38,226 nt of DNA from Clostridia bacterium (GCA_017404545.1 JAFRCC010000005.1:1-38226), one strand, 5' to 3'. Positions 25,029-34,782 are shown, numbered from the stretch's first letter. A program made the numbers and translations. Notes: generated by a model from the sequence alone, not told the origin.

Positions 25029-25045
25029 AAATATTCCTCTTTCTG

Positions 25046-25074
25046 TTAACAATTTTATTAATAAGTAATATTAT
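25046..25074 (+). promoter_or_regulatory. Promoter reading into the palindrome and 47-residue ORF
   Basis: TTAACA (25046-25051), 17-nt spacer, TATTAT (25069-25074). Transcription would begin near 25081, 15-20 nt before the hairpin. It diverges from the trmN6 start. Confidence 0.55.
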
Positions 25075-25099
25075 ATACTAAAAAGCCTTATTTTTAAAG

Positions 25100-25134
25100 T
25101 ATTTTATGATAATAAAATTTATTATCATAAAATA
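25100..25134. repeat. Perfect 35-nt palindrome directly before a ribosome-binding site
   Basis: Two 17-nt arms (25100-25116 and 25118-25134, first arm TATTTTATGATAATAAA) are exact reverse complements around a single A. In RNA the stem can extend by a G-U and two A-U pairs to 25097/25137, stopping at the GGAG (25138-25141) that serves the ORF at 25149. It may be an operator, an RNA stabiliser or a translation-control hairpin. Confidence 0.65.
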
Positions 25135-25148
25135 TTTGGAGTATATTT

Positions 25149-25292
25149 ATGAAATATCTAAAAAATTCTAAAAAAAAATCAAATAGTAATCCTTTCAAAT
25201 CACTATTTGAAGTTGAAATATTTTTAAGAAAAATCTCAAACATAAAAAATACTATTAGTATAATAAAAAAATCTAAAAAGTTTCACAAATAA
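25149..25292 (+). CDS. Small basic 47-residue protein
   Basis: Unrecognised. ATG 25149 lies 7 nt after GGAG and opens a 47-residue frame: a lysine- and asparagine-rich N-terminus (MKYLKNSKKKSNSNPFKS), a short amphipathic middle (LFEVEIFLRKISNIK) and a basic C-terminus ending KKSKKFHK. There are about 15 Lys/Arg and only two acidic residues, so it is strongly cationic. It has no membrane helix and no signal peptide. It has its own promoter and palindromic leader, and runs convergent to the GerMN gene, whose stop is 6 nt away. Candidates are a nucleic-acid-binding peptide, an antimicrobial-like peptide or a spore protein; none is supported by similarity I can recognise. Confidence 0.5.
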   Translation: MKYLKNSKKKSNSNPFKSLFEVEIFLRKISNIKNTISIIKKSKKFHK

Positions 25293-25298
25293 CTTTTA

Positions 25299-25868
25299 CT
25301 AATCCTCATTGGTAAAAAATTGTTTAAAATTAATATTTCCATTTTTAAATGTAACATCATCACTTCCATCAATTAGAATTTTAACAGCATTAATTTCTGT
25401 AAATTGTGTCATTGTATTTACTATTTGCCCAATAGATAACCCCTGAATCTCTACATTATTTTCCATATTGTCAATAAACTCTTTAGAAATATCTACTACT
25501 AAACATTCTCCTTTTTTTTCTATATTATTTATTTTTACATTTTCTGGAATACAAGTCCTTACTTCATTACTTTCAGGTTTTTCTAATAATAATTCCATTG
25601 CAATCATATATGGGTTATCAATAAGTTTTTTTGAATCAACTTTTCTTATTTCTTCCTTAATCTCATTATTTTTTCCTACATAGTAAAGAGTTAAAGTTGT
25701 TTTTCTCAACTGCTCATCTGATATTTCCTCTTCAGGTACTATTTCATTTTCAGTAATTACATTATCTACCTTCTTAATATCAATATTCAATATAAGCAAT
25801 AAAATAAGGCAAACAATTATAATTGTTGTAATAACAACAATAGCAATTTTCTTAGTTTTTTTATTCAT
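25299..25868 (-). CDS. GerMN domain membrane-anchored protein
   Basis: A 189-residue protein with an N-terminal anchor (residues 8-29), an acidic linker (ENEIVPEEEISDEQ) and a GerMN domain from about 55 to the end, with the typical LTLYYVGKNN, MAMELLLEKPES-like segment (MIAMELLLEKPESNEV) and LSIGQIVNTMTQFTEINAVKILIDG. GerMN domains occur in GerM and related proteins of sporulation, germination and lipoproteins. It should be displayed outside the membrane, or in the intermembrane space of the forespore. There is no lipobox. GGAGGG lies just before ATG 25868. Divergent from the large activase. Confidence 0.85.
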   Translation of the reverse strand: MNKKTKKIAIVVITTIIIVCLILLLILNIDIKKVDNVITENEIVPEEEISDEQLRKTTLTLYYVGKNNEIKEEIRKVDSKKLIDNPYMIAMELLLEKPESNEVRTCIPENVKINNIEKKGECLVVDISKEFIDNMENNVEIQGLSIGQIVNTMTQFTEINAVKILIDGSDDVTFKNGNINFKQFFTNED

Positions 25869-25911
25869 ATTCTCCCTCCTAAAATTTATTTGTACATACT
25901 ATTATTTTAAT

Positions 25912-25941
25912 TTGACAAATATAACCACAAAACCTTATTAT
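25912..25941 (+). promoter_or_regulatory. First tandem promoter of the activase gene
   Basis: TTGACA (25912-25917), 18-nt spacer, TATTAT (25936-25941), about 80 nt before the gene. The sequence around the -35 (TTTGACAAAT) is repeated at the second promoter. Confidence 0.5.
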
Positions 25942-25957
25942 TTCTAGCTCTTTTTGT

Positions 25958-25986
25958 TTGACAAATCACATAAATCAATATAAAAT
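25958..25986 (+). promoter_or_regulatory. Second, proximal promoter of the activase gene
   Basis: TTGACA (25958-25963), 17-nt spacer, TAAAAT (25981-25986), followed 38 nt later by ATG 26024. A near-consensus sigma-A promoter. Confidence 0.75.
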
Positions 25987-26023
25987 ACATACTGAATTAT
26001 AAATTCGAAAAAAGGAGAAAAAT

Positions 26024-29000
26024 ATGGAAAAAATCTTACATGTTGGACTAGATGTCGGATCTACTACAGTAAAAATTGTCGTTCTTGATTCAAAATTAAA
26101 CATCGTATATCAAAATTATGAAAGACATTTCTCAGATACAAAAAATACAGTATGCAACGTCTTAGAAAAATTGGAGTCAAGCTATCCTAACTCTAAATTC
26201 ACTATATCTTTAACTGGATCTGGTGCAATGTCTGCTGCCAGCTTTCTTAACCTGCCATTCATTCAAGAAGTTATTTCATGCAAAAAAGCAGTAGAGAAAT
26301 ATATCCCTCAGACTGATGTAGTTATAGAACTTGGTGGAGAAGATGCTAAAATTATATATTTTGATAAATTTATTGAGCAACGTATGAATGGTACATGCGC
26401 TGGTGGAACAGGTGCATTTATTGATCAAATGGCATCACTTCTGCATACTGATGCAAGTGGTCTTAATGAACTTGCAAAAAAACACACCACAATATACCCA
26501 ATTGCTTCACGATGCGGTGTCTTCGCTAAAACGGATATCCAACCACTTCTCAATGAAGGTGCTGCAAGAGAAGATATAGCAGTATCAGTATTTCAAGCTG
26601 TTGTAAATCAAACGATAAGTGGTTTAGCATGTGGTAGACCAATAAAAGGTAATGTTGCATTTTTGGGCGGTCCTTTAAATTATTTATCTGAACTAAGACA
26701 TAGATTTATTGAAACACTTGGTTTAAAAGACAATGAGATAATACTTCCAGAGGAAGCTCACTTATTTGTAGCAAAAGGCGCAGCAATTAATTCTGTAGAA
26801 AACAAACCAATTACAAACGAAATTTTAAAGAGTAAAATAACTGTTTTAAGAGAATCTCATGATTCAACAACTATACCTCTCGATCCTTTATTTTCTATAG
26901 ATGCTGATTATGATGAATTTAAAGAGAGACACAATAAAGATTGTGTAAAAAAAGGCAATCTAAAAGACTTTTCAGGTAACTGTTATATTGGAATTGATGC
27001 AGGATCAACAACAACCAAACTAGTTTTAATTGATAATGATGGTAGATTATTATATTCTCTATATGGAAATAATGAAGGAAACCCACTAAAAAGTGTTATG
27101 AACATGCTAAAAAAATTATATTCAATACTACCAGAAAAAGCTGATATAAGATATAGTGGTGTTACAGGATATGGGGAGCAATTAATAAAAACTGCTCTAA
27201 AAATTGATTTGAACGAAATAGAAACAATTGCCCACTATACGGCAGCCAAGGAATTTATGCCGAATGTAACAAGTATAGTTGATATTGGTGGACAAGATAT
27301 GAAATATATAAAAATAAAAAAAGGCTCTATCGATAATATAATGCTCAATGAAGCTTGCTCTTCTGGATGTGGATCTTTTATTGAAACATTTGCCAAAAGC
27401 TTAAATTTAGGCATAGAAGAATTTGTTCAAGCTGCTATAGAAGCACGAAAACCTGTTGATTTAGGATCACGATGTACAGTTTTTATGAACTCGAAAATTA
27501 AGCAAGCACAAAAAGAGGGATATTCTGTTGGAGATATATCTGCTGGACTTTCTTACTCAGTTATAAAAAATGCTATACAAAAAGTTATGAAAATTAGAGA
27601 TGTCAGTACATTAGGAAATTCAATTGTTGTTCAAGGTGGTACTTTTTATAATGATGCTGTTCTTAGGGCTTTTGAGTTGATTGTTGGGAAAAACGTGATT
27701 CGACCAGATATTGCTGGATTGATGGGCGCATACGGAGCTGCTTTACTAGCTAAGCAACAATTTGAATCTAATTTGGATATGGAATATCATTCTACAATTT
27801 TAAATGAAGAAGGAATTGATAAATTAGAAGTATCAACTTCACATGTTCGTTGCCAAAAATGCGAAAATCATTGTTTACTAACTATAAATAAATTTAATGA
27901 TGGTAGCAGATATATTTCAGGCAATAGATGTGAAAGAGGAGCTGGAGTTGATAGTAAGAAAAATGAACTTCCTAATTTAATAAAGTATAAATACGATAGA
28001 TTATTTAATTACATACCATTAACTGAAGAATATGCTAAACGTGGCACTATTGGTATTCCTAGAGTATTAAATATGTATGAAGATTATCCTTTCTGGTTTA
28101 CATTTTTAACCAACCTTGGTTTTAGAGTTATCTTATCAGAAAAAAGCAATAGAAAAACGTACGAAAAAGGTATTGAATCTATGCCTTCTGAATCTGTATG
28201 CTTTCCTGCAAAGCTTTCTCATGGACATATTATGAGTTTAATCCAGCAAGGTATTACAAGAATTTTCTACCCTTGTGTGCCATATTCAAGAAAAGAATAT
28301 AAAGATGCAGACAATCATTATAATTGTCCAATCGTTATATCGTATTCCGAGGTATTAAAAAATAACGTTGAAGAGCTAAAATCGGACAATATCGAATTTT
28401 TAAATCCATTTTTACCTTTTGAGCCTGAAAAACTTGCTAAAACAATCTTAGAATTACCAGAATTCAAAAAATATAACTTTACTAAAAAAGAATTGTTAAT
28501 TGCAGCTAAAATGGCAGAAATGGAATATCAAAGATATAAGTCAGACATTAGAAAAAAAGGTGAAGAAACATTAAAATACTTAGAAGAAAATAACTTAAAA
28601 GGTATTGTTGTTGCAGGCAGACCTTATCATGCAGACCCTGAAGTAAATCATGGTATAGATACATTAATTACAAGCCTCGGTTTAAGTGTATTAACAGAAG
28701 ATAGTATTTGCCATCTAACAGAAGCTAAGAGACCATTGAGAGTTGTTGATCAATGGACTTTCCATGCAAGGCTATATGCAGCTTCTGATTTAGTTGGAAA
28801 AAAAGATTACCTTGAACTTGTTCAACTAAACTCATTTGGTTGTGGTGTTGACGCTGTTACCACAGATCAAGTTGAAGAAATTTTATCAAGTTATGGTAAG
28901 ATGTATACATTGATTAAGATTGATGAAATTAATAATCTTGGAGCAGTAAGAATACGCTTGCGTTCACTACTTGCAAGTATGAACAAACGTATCCAACAAC

Positions 29001-30289
29001 AATCTGAAACACAAAATGGAAATTATGGAATAAAGAAAATCCCTTATACAAAGGAAATGAATAAAGAATATACCATACTATGTCCACAAATGTCTCCAAT
29101 TCATTTCGAGTTGATAGAATCAGCTGCAAGAGCAGCTGGATATAGAGTTGAATTACTTCGTGAATGTTCTAACCACACTGTAGAAACAGGTTTGAAATAT
29201 GTAAATAATGATGCATGTTATCCATCTATTTTAACAACTGGGCAATTTATTGAAGCTTTGCAATCTGGGAAATATGATGTAAATAAGACAGCAATAGTAA
29301 TGTCACAAACAGGTGGTGGATGCCGTGCAACAAATTATATTGGATTTATTAGAAAAGCACTTAAAGATGCTGGATTCTCACAAGTGCCAGTAATTTCGTT
29401 TAACGTTGTCGGTATGGAAAAAAATCCTGGATTCAAATTAACTCTTGGCTTTATTGAAAGATTATTCAAGGCGGTTGTTTTAGGTGACTTAATTCAAAAA
29501 TTACTTGCAAAAAATAGAGCTTATGAAGTACATAAAGGTGAAACGCAAAAATTATATGAACAATGGCTAGAAAAATGCAAGGAAATTGTAACAAAATCAT
29601 CTATGAAAGAAATGAAAAAATTCATATTTGATATGGTAGATAGTTTTGAGAAAATTGAAGTTGATATGACAACAAGGAAACCTAAAGTTGGTATTGTTGG
29701 AGAAGTCTTAATAAAATACCATCCATTTGGAAATAACTTTGTTGCAAACAAACTAGAAGCTGAAGGTGCTGAGGTTATACTTCCTGATTTTATGGGATTT
29801 ATAAAATTTATTGCTACACATAAAATAACATTTAACCAATTGATAAAAACTGGTGCATTAAAGGCTAGTGTTTTTAAATATGCAATAAAATTAATGGATC
29901 TTCTTGAAAAAAGTTCTGTAGAAGCCTTGTCAAAATCAAAGAAGGATTATTTATTGCCATGTAATATTTGGGAGCTTGAGGAAAAAGTAAAAGATATATT
30001 ATCAATTGGAAACCAAACTGGTGAAGGATGGTTTTTAACAGCTGAAATGATTGAATATATTGAACATGGAATATCAAATATTGTTTGTGTACAACCATTT
30101 GCATGTTTACCAAATCATGTTGTTGGAAAAGGCGTTATAAAAACAATTAGAAGTAAATACCCAAATGCCAATATTGCACCTATAGATTATGATCCTGGTG
30201 CTAGCGAAGCTAATCAAACCAACAGATTAAAATTATTAATGACAGTAGCAAAAGATAATTTAGCAAGAGAAGAAAAAAAGCATGTATAA
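26024..30289 (+). CDS. Giant double acyl-CoA dehydratase activase-related protein
   Basis: A 1,421-residue fusion. Residues 1-260 are one BadF/HgdC-type activase ASKHA ATPase (GLDVGSTTVKIVVLD; C125 in NGTCAGGTGAF and C164 in ASRCGVF, the pair that bridges a [4Fe-4S] cluster across the HgdC dimer). A second activase follows at about 320-590 (GIDAGSTTTKLVLID; NEACSSGCGSF; GSRCTVF). Then comes a cysteine pair CQKCENHC near 625, a DUF2229-type region, and an HgdB-like C-terminal part with scattered cysteines. Activases pass an electron, driven by ATP, to 2-hydroxyacyl-CoA dehydratases. Here the activase and a dehydratase-like part are joined, and no other pathway gene is adjacent. Such fusions are widespread in Clostridia but their substrate is not established. 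Oxygen sensitivity fits an anaerobe. Confidence 0.9.
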   Translation: MEKILHVGLDVGSTTVKIVVLDSKLNIVYQNYERHFSDTKNTVCNVLEKLESSYPNSKFTISLTGSGAMSAASFLNLPFIQEVISCKKAVEKYIPQTDVVIELGGEDAKIIYFDKFIEQRMNGTCAGGTGAFIDQMASLLHTDASGLNELAKKHTTIYPIASRCGVFAKTDIQPLLNEGAAREDIAVSVFQAVVNQTISGLACGRPIKGNVAFLGGPLNYLSELRHRFIETLGLKDNEIILPEEAHLFVAKGAAINSVENKPITNEILKSKITVLRESHDSTTIPLDPLFSIDADYDEFKERHNKDCVKKGNLKDFSGNCYIGIDAGSTTTKLVLIDNDGRLLYSLYGNNEGNPLKSVMNMLKKLYSILPEKADIRYSGVTGYGEQLIKTALKIDLNEIETIAHYTAAKEFMPNVTSIVDIGGQDMKYIKIKKGSIDNIMLNEACSSGCGSFIETFAKSLNLGIEEFVQAAIEARKPVDLGSRCTVFMNSKIKQAQKEGYSVGDISAGLSYSVIKNAIQKVMKIRDVSTLGNSIVVQGGTFYNDAVLRAFELIVGKNVIRPDIAGLMGAYGAALLAKQQFESNLDMEYHSTILNEEGIDKLEVSTSHVRCQKCENHCLLTINKFNDGSRYISGNRCERGAGVDSKKNELPNLIKYKYDRLFNYIPLTEEYAKRGTIGIPRVLNMYEDYPFWFTFLTNLGFRVILSEKSNRKTYEKGIESMPSESVCFPAKLSHGHIMSLIQQGITRIFYPCVPYSRKEYKDADNHYNCPIVISYSEVLKNNVEELKSDNIEFLNPFLPFEPEKLAKTILELPEFKKYNFTKKELLIAAKMAEMEYQRYKSDIRKKGEETLKYLEENNLKGIVVAGRPYHADPEVNHGIDTLITSLGLSVLTEDSICHLTEAKRPLRVVDQWTFHARLYAASDLVGKKDYLELVQLNSFGCGVDAVTTDQVEEILSSYGKMYTLIKIDEINNLGAVRIRLRSLLASMNKRIQQQSETQNGNYGIKKIPYTKEMNKEYTILCPQMSPIHFELIESAARAAGYRVELLRECSNHTVETGLKYVNNDACYPSILTTGQFIEALQSGKYDVNKTAIVMSQTGGGCRATNYIGFIRKALKDAGFSQVPVISFNVVGMEKNPGFKLTLGFIERLFKAVVLGDLIQKLLAKNRAYEVHKGETQKLYEQWLEKCKEIVTKSSMKEMKKFIFDMVDSFEKIEVDMTTRKPKVGIVGEVLIKYHPFGNNFVANKLEAEGAEVILPDFMGFIKFIATHKITFNQLIKTGALKASVFKYAIKLMDLLEKSSVEALSKSKKDYLLPCNIWELEEKVKDILSIGNQTGEGWFLTAEMIEYIEHGISNIVCVQPFACLPNHVVGKGVIKTIRSKYPNANIAPIDYDPGASEANQTNRLKLLMTVAKDNLAREEKKHV

Positions 30290-30291
30290 AT

Positions 30292-30323
30292 AAAAAGATT
30301 ACATCGATTGATGTAATCTTTTT
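30292..30323. terminator. Bidirectional terminator between the activase gene and parB
   Basis: AAAAAGATTACATC (30292-30305) and GATGTAATCTTTTT (30310-30323) form a perfect 14-bp stem with loop GATT and T-rich tails on both strands. It overlaps the parB stop codon. Confidence 0.92.
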
Positions 30324-31200
30324 ATTTATCTAATAATTCCATAATTCTTTCAAGATCTTCATTTGAAACATACTCTATAATTATTTTTCCTTTTTTCTTT
30401 CCTGCATTCAGTTTTACCTTTGTTCCAAAAAATCCTTGGAATCTATTTTCTATATCTCGGTATATAGCTTCATATTGTTTATCACCAGTTTGGGCCTGAG
30501 CCGATTTTTTATTCTTTACTTTTCTTTCAATTTCTCTAACAGAATCACCATTTTCAATAATTTGTATTGCCATTGCATACTGTTTATCACCATTTTCAAT
30601 TCCAATGAGTGATCTACAATGCCCTTCTGTTAATTTTCCTTCTAATGCTAATTCTGTTACCCTTGGATCAAGATTTAGTAGTCTTACAGTATTTGCTAGA
30701 GCACTTCTACTAATACCAATTGTTTGAGCTAATTCTTGTTGTGTCATACCATATTCATCCATTAATGTTCTAAAGCTTCTTGCTTTTTCAATAGGATTCA
30801 AATCTTCTCTTTGAATATTTTCTATTAACGCTATTTCTTTATTTTTTCTTTCTTCATCCTCTCTTATTATACATGGTAATTCTGTCAATCCAGCTTTTTT
30901 TGAAGCTCTCCATCTTCTTTCTCCAGCTATAATTTCGTAAAAATTTTCCTTTTTGGTAACAATAATTGGCTGAATAACACCATACTTTTTTATTGATTCT
31001 GATAACTCATCAATGCTCTCACTATTAAAAGTTCTCCTTGGCTGATTTTTATTAGGTTCAATTTCAGAGATTTTTATTTTGTGTATTATTTCCGAATCCT
31101 CTATCTGTTGAGATGCTTCGTCCTTCTTTTCCACATCATCAAATGAATCGACACTGAATAACGCATCTAAACCTCTACCCAATCCAGTTTTTTTATTCAT
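30322..31200 (-). CDS. parB: Chromosome-partitioning protein ParB (Spo0J)
   Basis: Binds parS sites near the origin, spreads as a CTP-dependent clamp and recruits SMC. The 292-residue protein has the N-terminal ParA-stimulating GLGRGLDALFS, the CTP-binding GERRWRASK and ENIQREDLNP motifs, the helix-turn-helix YGMTQQELAQTIGISRSALA and a C-terminal dimer domain. GGAGGG lies before ATG 31200. It follows parA by 26 nt, and in spore formers it also affects sporulation. Confidence 0.96.
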   Translation of the reverse strand: MNKKTGLGRGLDALFSVDSFDDVEKKDEASQQIEDSEIIHKIKISEIEPNKNQPRRTFNSESIDELSESIKKYGVIQPIIVTKKENFYEIIAGERRWRASKKAGLTELPCIIREDEERKNKEIALIENIQREDLNPIEKARSFRTLMDEYGMTQQELAQTIGISRSALANTVRLLNLDPRVTELALEGKLTEGHCRSLIGIENGDKQYAMAIQIIENGDSVREIERKVKNKKSAQAQTGDKQYEAIYRDIENRFQGFFGTKVKLNAGKKKGKIIIEYVSNEDLERIMELLDK

Positions 31201-31226
31201 ATAATTCCCTCCTTAAAATAAACCTA

Positions 31227-32000
31227 TTATTTTGTTGTTCCCTCATTTTTCTTTATAAATTCCTTTACAAATTTATCATAACATCTTGACCCTTTTGATC
31301 TTGCATCATACACACAAATTGGCAAACCGTAGCTTGGAGCTTCACTTAGTTTAACATTTCTTGGAATAATTGTTTTATATACTCTTTCTTCAAAATAATT
31401 TTTTACTTCCTTTGCAACTTGATTTGATAAGTTTGTTCTTGCATCATACATAGTCAATAATGCTCCTTCTATTGTAATGCTTTTATTAAGTCTTTTCTTT
31501 ACCAAATTGATTGTATTTATTAATTGTCCAAGACCCTCTAGGGCATAATACTCACATTGTACAGGAATCAAAACACTATCCGACGCTGTGAAAGCGTTCA
31601 ATGTAATAAGTCCTAACGATGGAGGACAGTCAATTATTATATATTCATAATTTTCTTTTATTTTCTCTAATTTATTTTTTAATCTAAATTCTCTCGATTC
31701 TTCTGAAACTAGTTGAACTTCTGCACCAGCCAAATTTATATTTGATGGACATACATCTAAATTCTTCATCTCCGTAGTTTGAATTGTATTTTCTATTTCA
31801 ACATCATCTACTAATACGTCGTATACAGAAAAATTAACGCTTTTATCTACTCCAACACCGCTTGTAGCATTTCCTTGTGGATCTGTATCTATTAGTAGAA
31901 CTTTTTTACCTTTTTTAGCAAGTAATGCACTTAGATTAACTGCTGTAGTTGTTTTTCCAACTCCTCCTTTTTGGTTTGCTATTGATATTACCTTTCCCAA
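31227..32000 (-). CDS. parA: Chromosome-partitioning ATPase ParA (Soj)
   Basis: A 257-residue Walker-type ATPase with the deviant Walker A ANQKGGVGKTTTAVNLSA, the DTDPQGNATSG loop, and IIIDCPPSLGLITLNA as Walker B. It positions origins together with ParB and, in Bacillus, modulates DnaA. The start is TTG 32000 behind GGGGG; no better start is available. It has its own promoter at 32043-32071. Confidence 0.96.
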   Translation of the reverse strand: MGKVISIANQKGGVGKTTTAVNLSALLAKKGKKVLLIDTDPQGNATSGVGVDKSVNFSVYDVLVDDVEIENTIQTTEMKNLDVCPSNINLAGAEVQLVSEESREFRLKNKLEKIKENYEYIIIDCPPSLGLITLNAFTASDSVLIPVQCEYYALEGLGQLINTINLVKKRLNKSITIEGALLTMYDARTNLSNQVAKEVKNYFEERVYKTIIPRNVKLSEAPSYGLPICVYDARSKGSRCYDKFVKEFIKKNEGTTK

Positions 32001-32042
32001 AGTTCTACCCCCATTCTTATGTATTTTATTCTAACACAATAT

Positions 32043-32071
32043 ATGATATATAAATATTTTCATTCTGTCAA
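32043..32071 (-). promoter_or_regulatory. Promoter of parA-parB
   Basis: Minus strand TTGACA (32071-32066), 17-nt spacer, TATCAT (32048-32043), about 43 nt before the parA start. Confidence 0.75.
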
Positions 32072-32115
32072 GAATTCTGATTAAGCTTTTTCTCTTTTTC
32101 CCTATGGTTTAAAAG

Positions 32116-32154
32116 AAAAAACATAAGAAATTTGACAAAATTCTCATGTTTTTT
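32116..32154 (-). terminator. Terminator of the rsmG operon
   Basis: Minus strand AAAAAACATGAGAA (32154-32141) pairs with TTCTTATGTTTTTT (32129-32116), one G-U pair included, and is followed by CTTTTAAA. It lies 14 nt after the rsmG stop. Confidence 0.85.
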
Positions 32155-32167
32155 TATTATTATTACT

Positions 32168-32887
32168 TTATAGTGGTTTTTTCTTAGGCGTTCCTGCTTT
32201 TCTTGGATATATTTTTTCTGTTTTTTTATTTTTTTCAAAAGTTAAGATATATCTTTCTCCGCTTTCGCCTGGAAGTTCCAACCTTTCTTTTTCCCTAGGA
32301 AAAATATTTAATCGTTTTATTGCATTTTCTGCACATTTTATTTCTTCCTCTGCGTTACATCCTTTCATAGCAATAATGCGCCCGTTAATTTTAGTATATG
32401 GCACCAAATATTCAAGCAGTACATTCAATGGTGCAACTGCTCTCGAAATCGCATAATCGTACATTTCCCTATATTTAGTGTTTTGAGCATATTCTTCTGC
32501 TCTTCCATGGATTATTTCAACTTCTTCTAATTTCAATTTTTCAACTGCCTCATTCAAAAATATAGTTCTTTTATTTAATGAATCTAGTAATGTAACTTTA
32601 TAACTATTATTCATTATTTTTAATGGTATTCCAGGAAATCCAGCACCAGTTCCAACATCAATTATCGTTGATTCTGGATTTATATATTTCAATACTAAAA
32701 TTGAATCTATAAAATGTTTAGTAATAATTTCCTTTGGATCTGTTATTGATGTCAAATTAATTTTATTATTCCATTCAAGTAATAAATTCATGTATTGATA
32801 AAACTTTGACAATTGTTTTTCATTTACTTCTATTCCAACTTTTTTAGCCTGTTCCACAAATTCATTTGAAAATTCTTCTATATTCAT
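32168..32887 (-). CDS. rsmG: 16S rRNA (guanine-527-N7)-methyltransferase
   Basis: Methylates G527 of 16S rRNA; loss gives low-level streptomycin resistance in other bacteria. The 239-residue protein shows the family signatures NLLLEWNNKINLTSITDPKE, HFIDSIL, IDVGTGAGFPGIPLKI (SAM binding) and YDYAISRAVAPLNVLLEYL. A C-terminal tail of basic residues (YPRKAGTPKKKPL) is also typical. It begins 17 nt after mnmG, its conserved partner. Confidence 0.96.
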   Translation of the reverse strand: MNIEEFSNEFVEQAKKVGIEVNEKQLSKFYQYMNLLLEWNNKINLTSITDPKEIITKHFIDSILVLKYINPESTIIDVGTGAGFPGIPLKIMNNSYKVTLLDSLNKRTIFLNEAVEKLKLEEVEIIHGRAEEYAQNTKYREMYDYAISRAVAPLNVLLEYLVPYTKINGRIIAMKGCNAEEEIKCAENAIKRLNIFPREKERLELPGESGERYILTFEKNKKTEKIYPRKAGTPKKKPL

Positions 32888-32904
32888 AAATTTCCCCTTA
32901 TTTA

Positions 32905-34782
32905 TTATTTTCTTTTTAATTGTTCAAGATATATTAGTAGTACTGAAACATCTGCAGGTGATACTCCAGATATTCTTGAAGCCTGACCAATAGATTGCGG
33001 TTTTATTTTATTTAATTTTTGTCTGGCCTCAATTCTTAAACCTTTGATATCATCGTAGTTAATATTTTCAGATAAATATTTATCCTCTAACTTTCTAAAC
33101 TTCTCTACTTGTTCCTCCTGCATTTTTATATATCCTTCATATTTGACCTGTATTTCCACTTCTTGTGTTTCTGCCTTTGTTAGGCATGGTCTTTCTTTGT
33201 CTATTTCTGAAAGTGCCTTATAATTCAATTCTGTTCGTTTTAATAAATCTGACATCTTAACTCCAGCAGAAATTCTTGATGAATTATATTTTTCTAAGAA
33301 TTTATTTACATCTTCTGTTGGTTTAATTGTTAACTTCTTTATTCTCTCTATTTCCTTTTCGACATTTTTCTTTTTTTCAATAAATCTGTTATATCTTTCG
33401 TCTGATATTAACCCCACTTCATGACCGATTTCTGTTAGTCTTAAGTCCGCATTATCTTGCCTTAATAAGAGTCTATATTCAGCTCTAGATGTCATCATTC
33501 TATATGGCTCATTAGTTCCTTTGGTTACTATATCATCGATTAGCACTCCAATATAAGCCTGAGACCTACTAAGTATTATTGGTTTCTTTTCTTTTATTTT
33601 TTGAACAGCATTAATTCCAGCAATTAGCCCTTGAGAGGCAGCTTCTTCATATCCAGATGTCCCATTAGTTTGACCAGCAAAAAACAAATTTTCTATCTTC
33701 TTATATTCTAATGATAATTTTAAATCTGATGGGTCAATACAATCATATTCTATTGCATATGCTGGTCGTGTAAACTCTGCATTTTCCAATCCTGGTAAAG
33801 TTCTATACATTGCAATTTGTACATCTTCTGGAAGAGAAGAGCTCATTCCTTGCACATACATTTCATCCGTATTTTCTCCCATTGGTTCTATAAAAACTTG
33901 GTGTCTTTCTTTATCTGCAAATCTAACAACTTTATCTTCTATAGAAGGACAATATCTTGGTCCTGTTCCTTTAATTTCTCCCCCATATAATGGTGATCTA
34001 TGAAGATTCTTTCTTATAATTTCATGAGTTTTACTATTGGTGTATGTTAAATAGCAAGGTAATTGTTCTTTATTTGTATCTATTTCATCTTCTAATGAAA
34101 AAGCTTCTATATCTTTTTCTCCTTCTTGAATTTCCATTTTAGAAAAATCAATACTTTTTTTATTAATTCTTGCTGGAGTTCCTGTTTTAAATCTAACTAA
34201 ATTTACTCCTAAATTTTTTAAACATTCTGATAATCTGTTAGAAGGAAATACACCGTCTGGACCACTTTCAAAAGAATTTTCTCCTATAAATATTTTTCCT
34301 TTTAAATAAGTTCCTGTTGCAACAATAATAGCGTCTACATCATAAATTGCACCTATATTTGTTTCTATTGATTTTACTCTGTTATTTTCAAGTGTAATAT
34401 TTACTATTTCTGCTTGCTTGATAAATAAATTTTCTTGTTTTTCTAGTGTGTGCTTCATTTCTGCTTGATATTTTTTTCTATCTGCTTGTGCTCTAAGAGA
34501 ATATACCGCTGGTCCCTTGGATGTATTTAACATTTTAAGTTGAATATAGCTTTTGTCAATGTTTTTTCCCATTTCTCCTCCAAGGCAATCGATTTCTCTA
34601 ACCAGGTGTCCTTTTGAGCTTCCACCTATGTGCGGATTGCATGGCATATTAGCAACTGCTTCAAGGCTTATAGAAAACATCAAAGTTTTCATTCCGAGTC
34701 TAGCTGCTGCTAATGCGGCTTCACATCCAGCATGTCCTGCACCAATTACTGCCACATCATATTTTCCTGCATAATAACTCAT
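32905..34782 (-). CDS. mnmG: tRNA uridine-34 5-carboxymethylaminomethyl modification enzyme, FAD subunit
   Basis: With MnmE it installs the 5-carboxymethylaminomethyl group on wobble U34. The 625-residue protein has the FAD loop [19 protein letters not shown], the conserved [20 protein letters not shown], and a C-terminal MnmE/tRNA-binding domain ending ARISG-like [20 protein letters not shown]. The start is ATG 34782, 8 nt after GGAGG; an in-frame ATG at 34797 places that site inside the gene. It lies between mnmE and rsmG, the standard order. Confidence 0.97.
   Translation of the reverse strand: MSYYAGKYDVAVIGAGHAGCEAALAAARLGMKTLMFSISLEAVANMPCNPHIGGSSKGHLVREIDCLGGEMGKNIDKSYIQLKMLNTSKGPAVYSLRAQADRKKYQAEMKHTLEKQENLFIKQAEIVNITLENNRVKSIETNIGAIYDVDAIIVATGTYLKGKIFIGENSFESGPDGVFPSNRLSECLKNLGVNLVRFKTGTPARINKKSIDFSKMEIQEGEKDIEAFSLEDEIDTNKEQLPCYLTYTNSKTHEIIRKNLHRSPLYGGEIKGTGPRYCPSIEDKVVRFADKERHQVFIEPMGENTDEMYVQGMSSSLPEDVQIAMYRTLPGLENAEFTRPAYAIEYDCIDPSDLKLSLEYKKIENLFFAGQTNGTSGYEEAASQGLIAGINAVQKIKEKKPIILSRSQAYIGVLIDDIVTKGTNEPYRMMTSRAEYRLLLRQDNADLRLTEIGHEVGLISDERYNRFIEKKKNVEKEIERIKKLTIKPTEDVNKFLEKYNSSRISAGVKMSDLLKRTELNYKALSEIDKERPCLTKAETQEVEIQVKYEGYIKMQEEQVEKFRKLEDKYLSENINYDDIKGLRIEARQKLNKIKPQSIGQASRISGVSPADVSVLLIYLEQLKRK

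Noticed and set aside
25294..25317. Hairpin TTTTACTAAT...ATTGGTAAAA as a terminator for the 47-residue ORF
   Set aside because: The 10-bp stem includes a G-U pair but no T-tract follows on the plus strand, and it lies over the GerMN stop, so the evidence is too weak to list.
34553..34774. Plus-strand frame within mnmG, with others within mnmE and parB-side genes
   Set aside because: All are antisense to confidently identified conserved genes and lack ribosome-binding sites.
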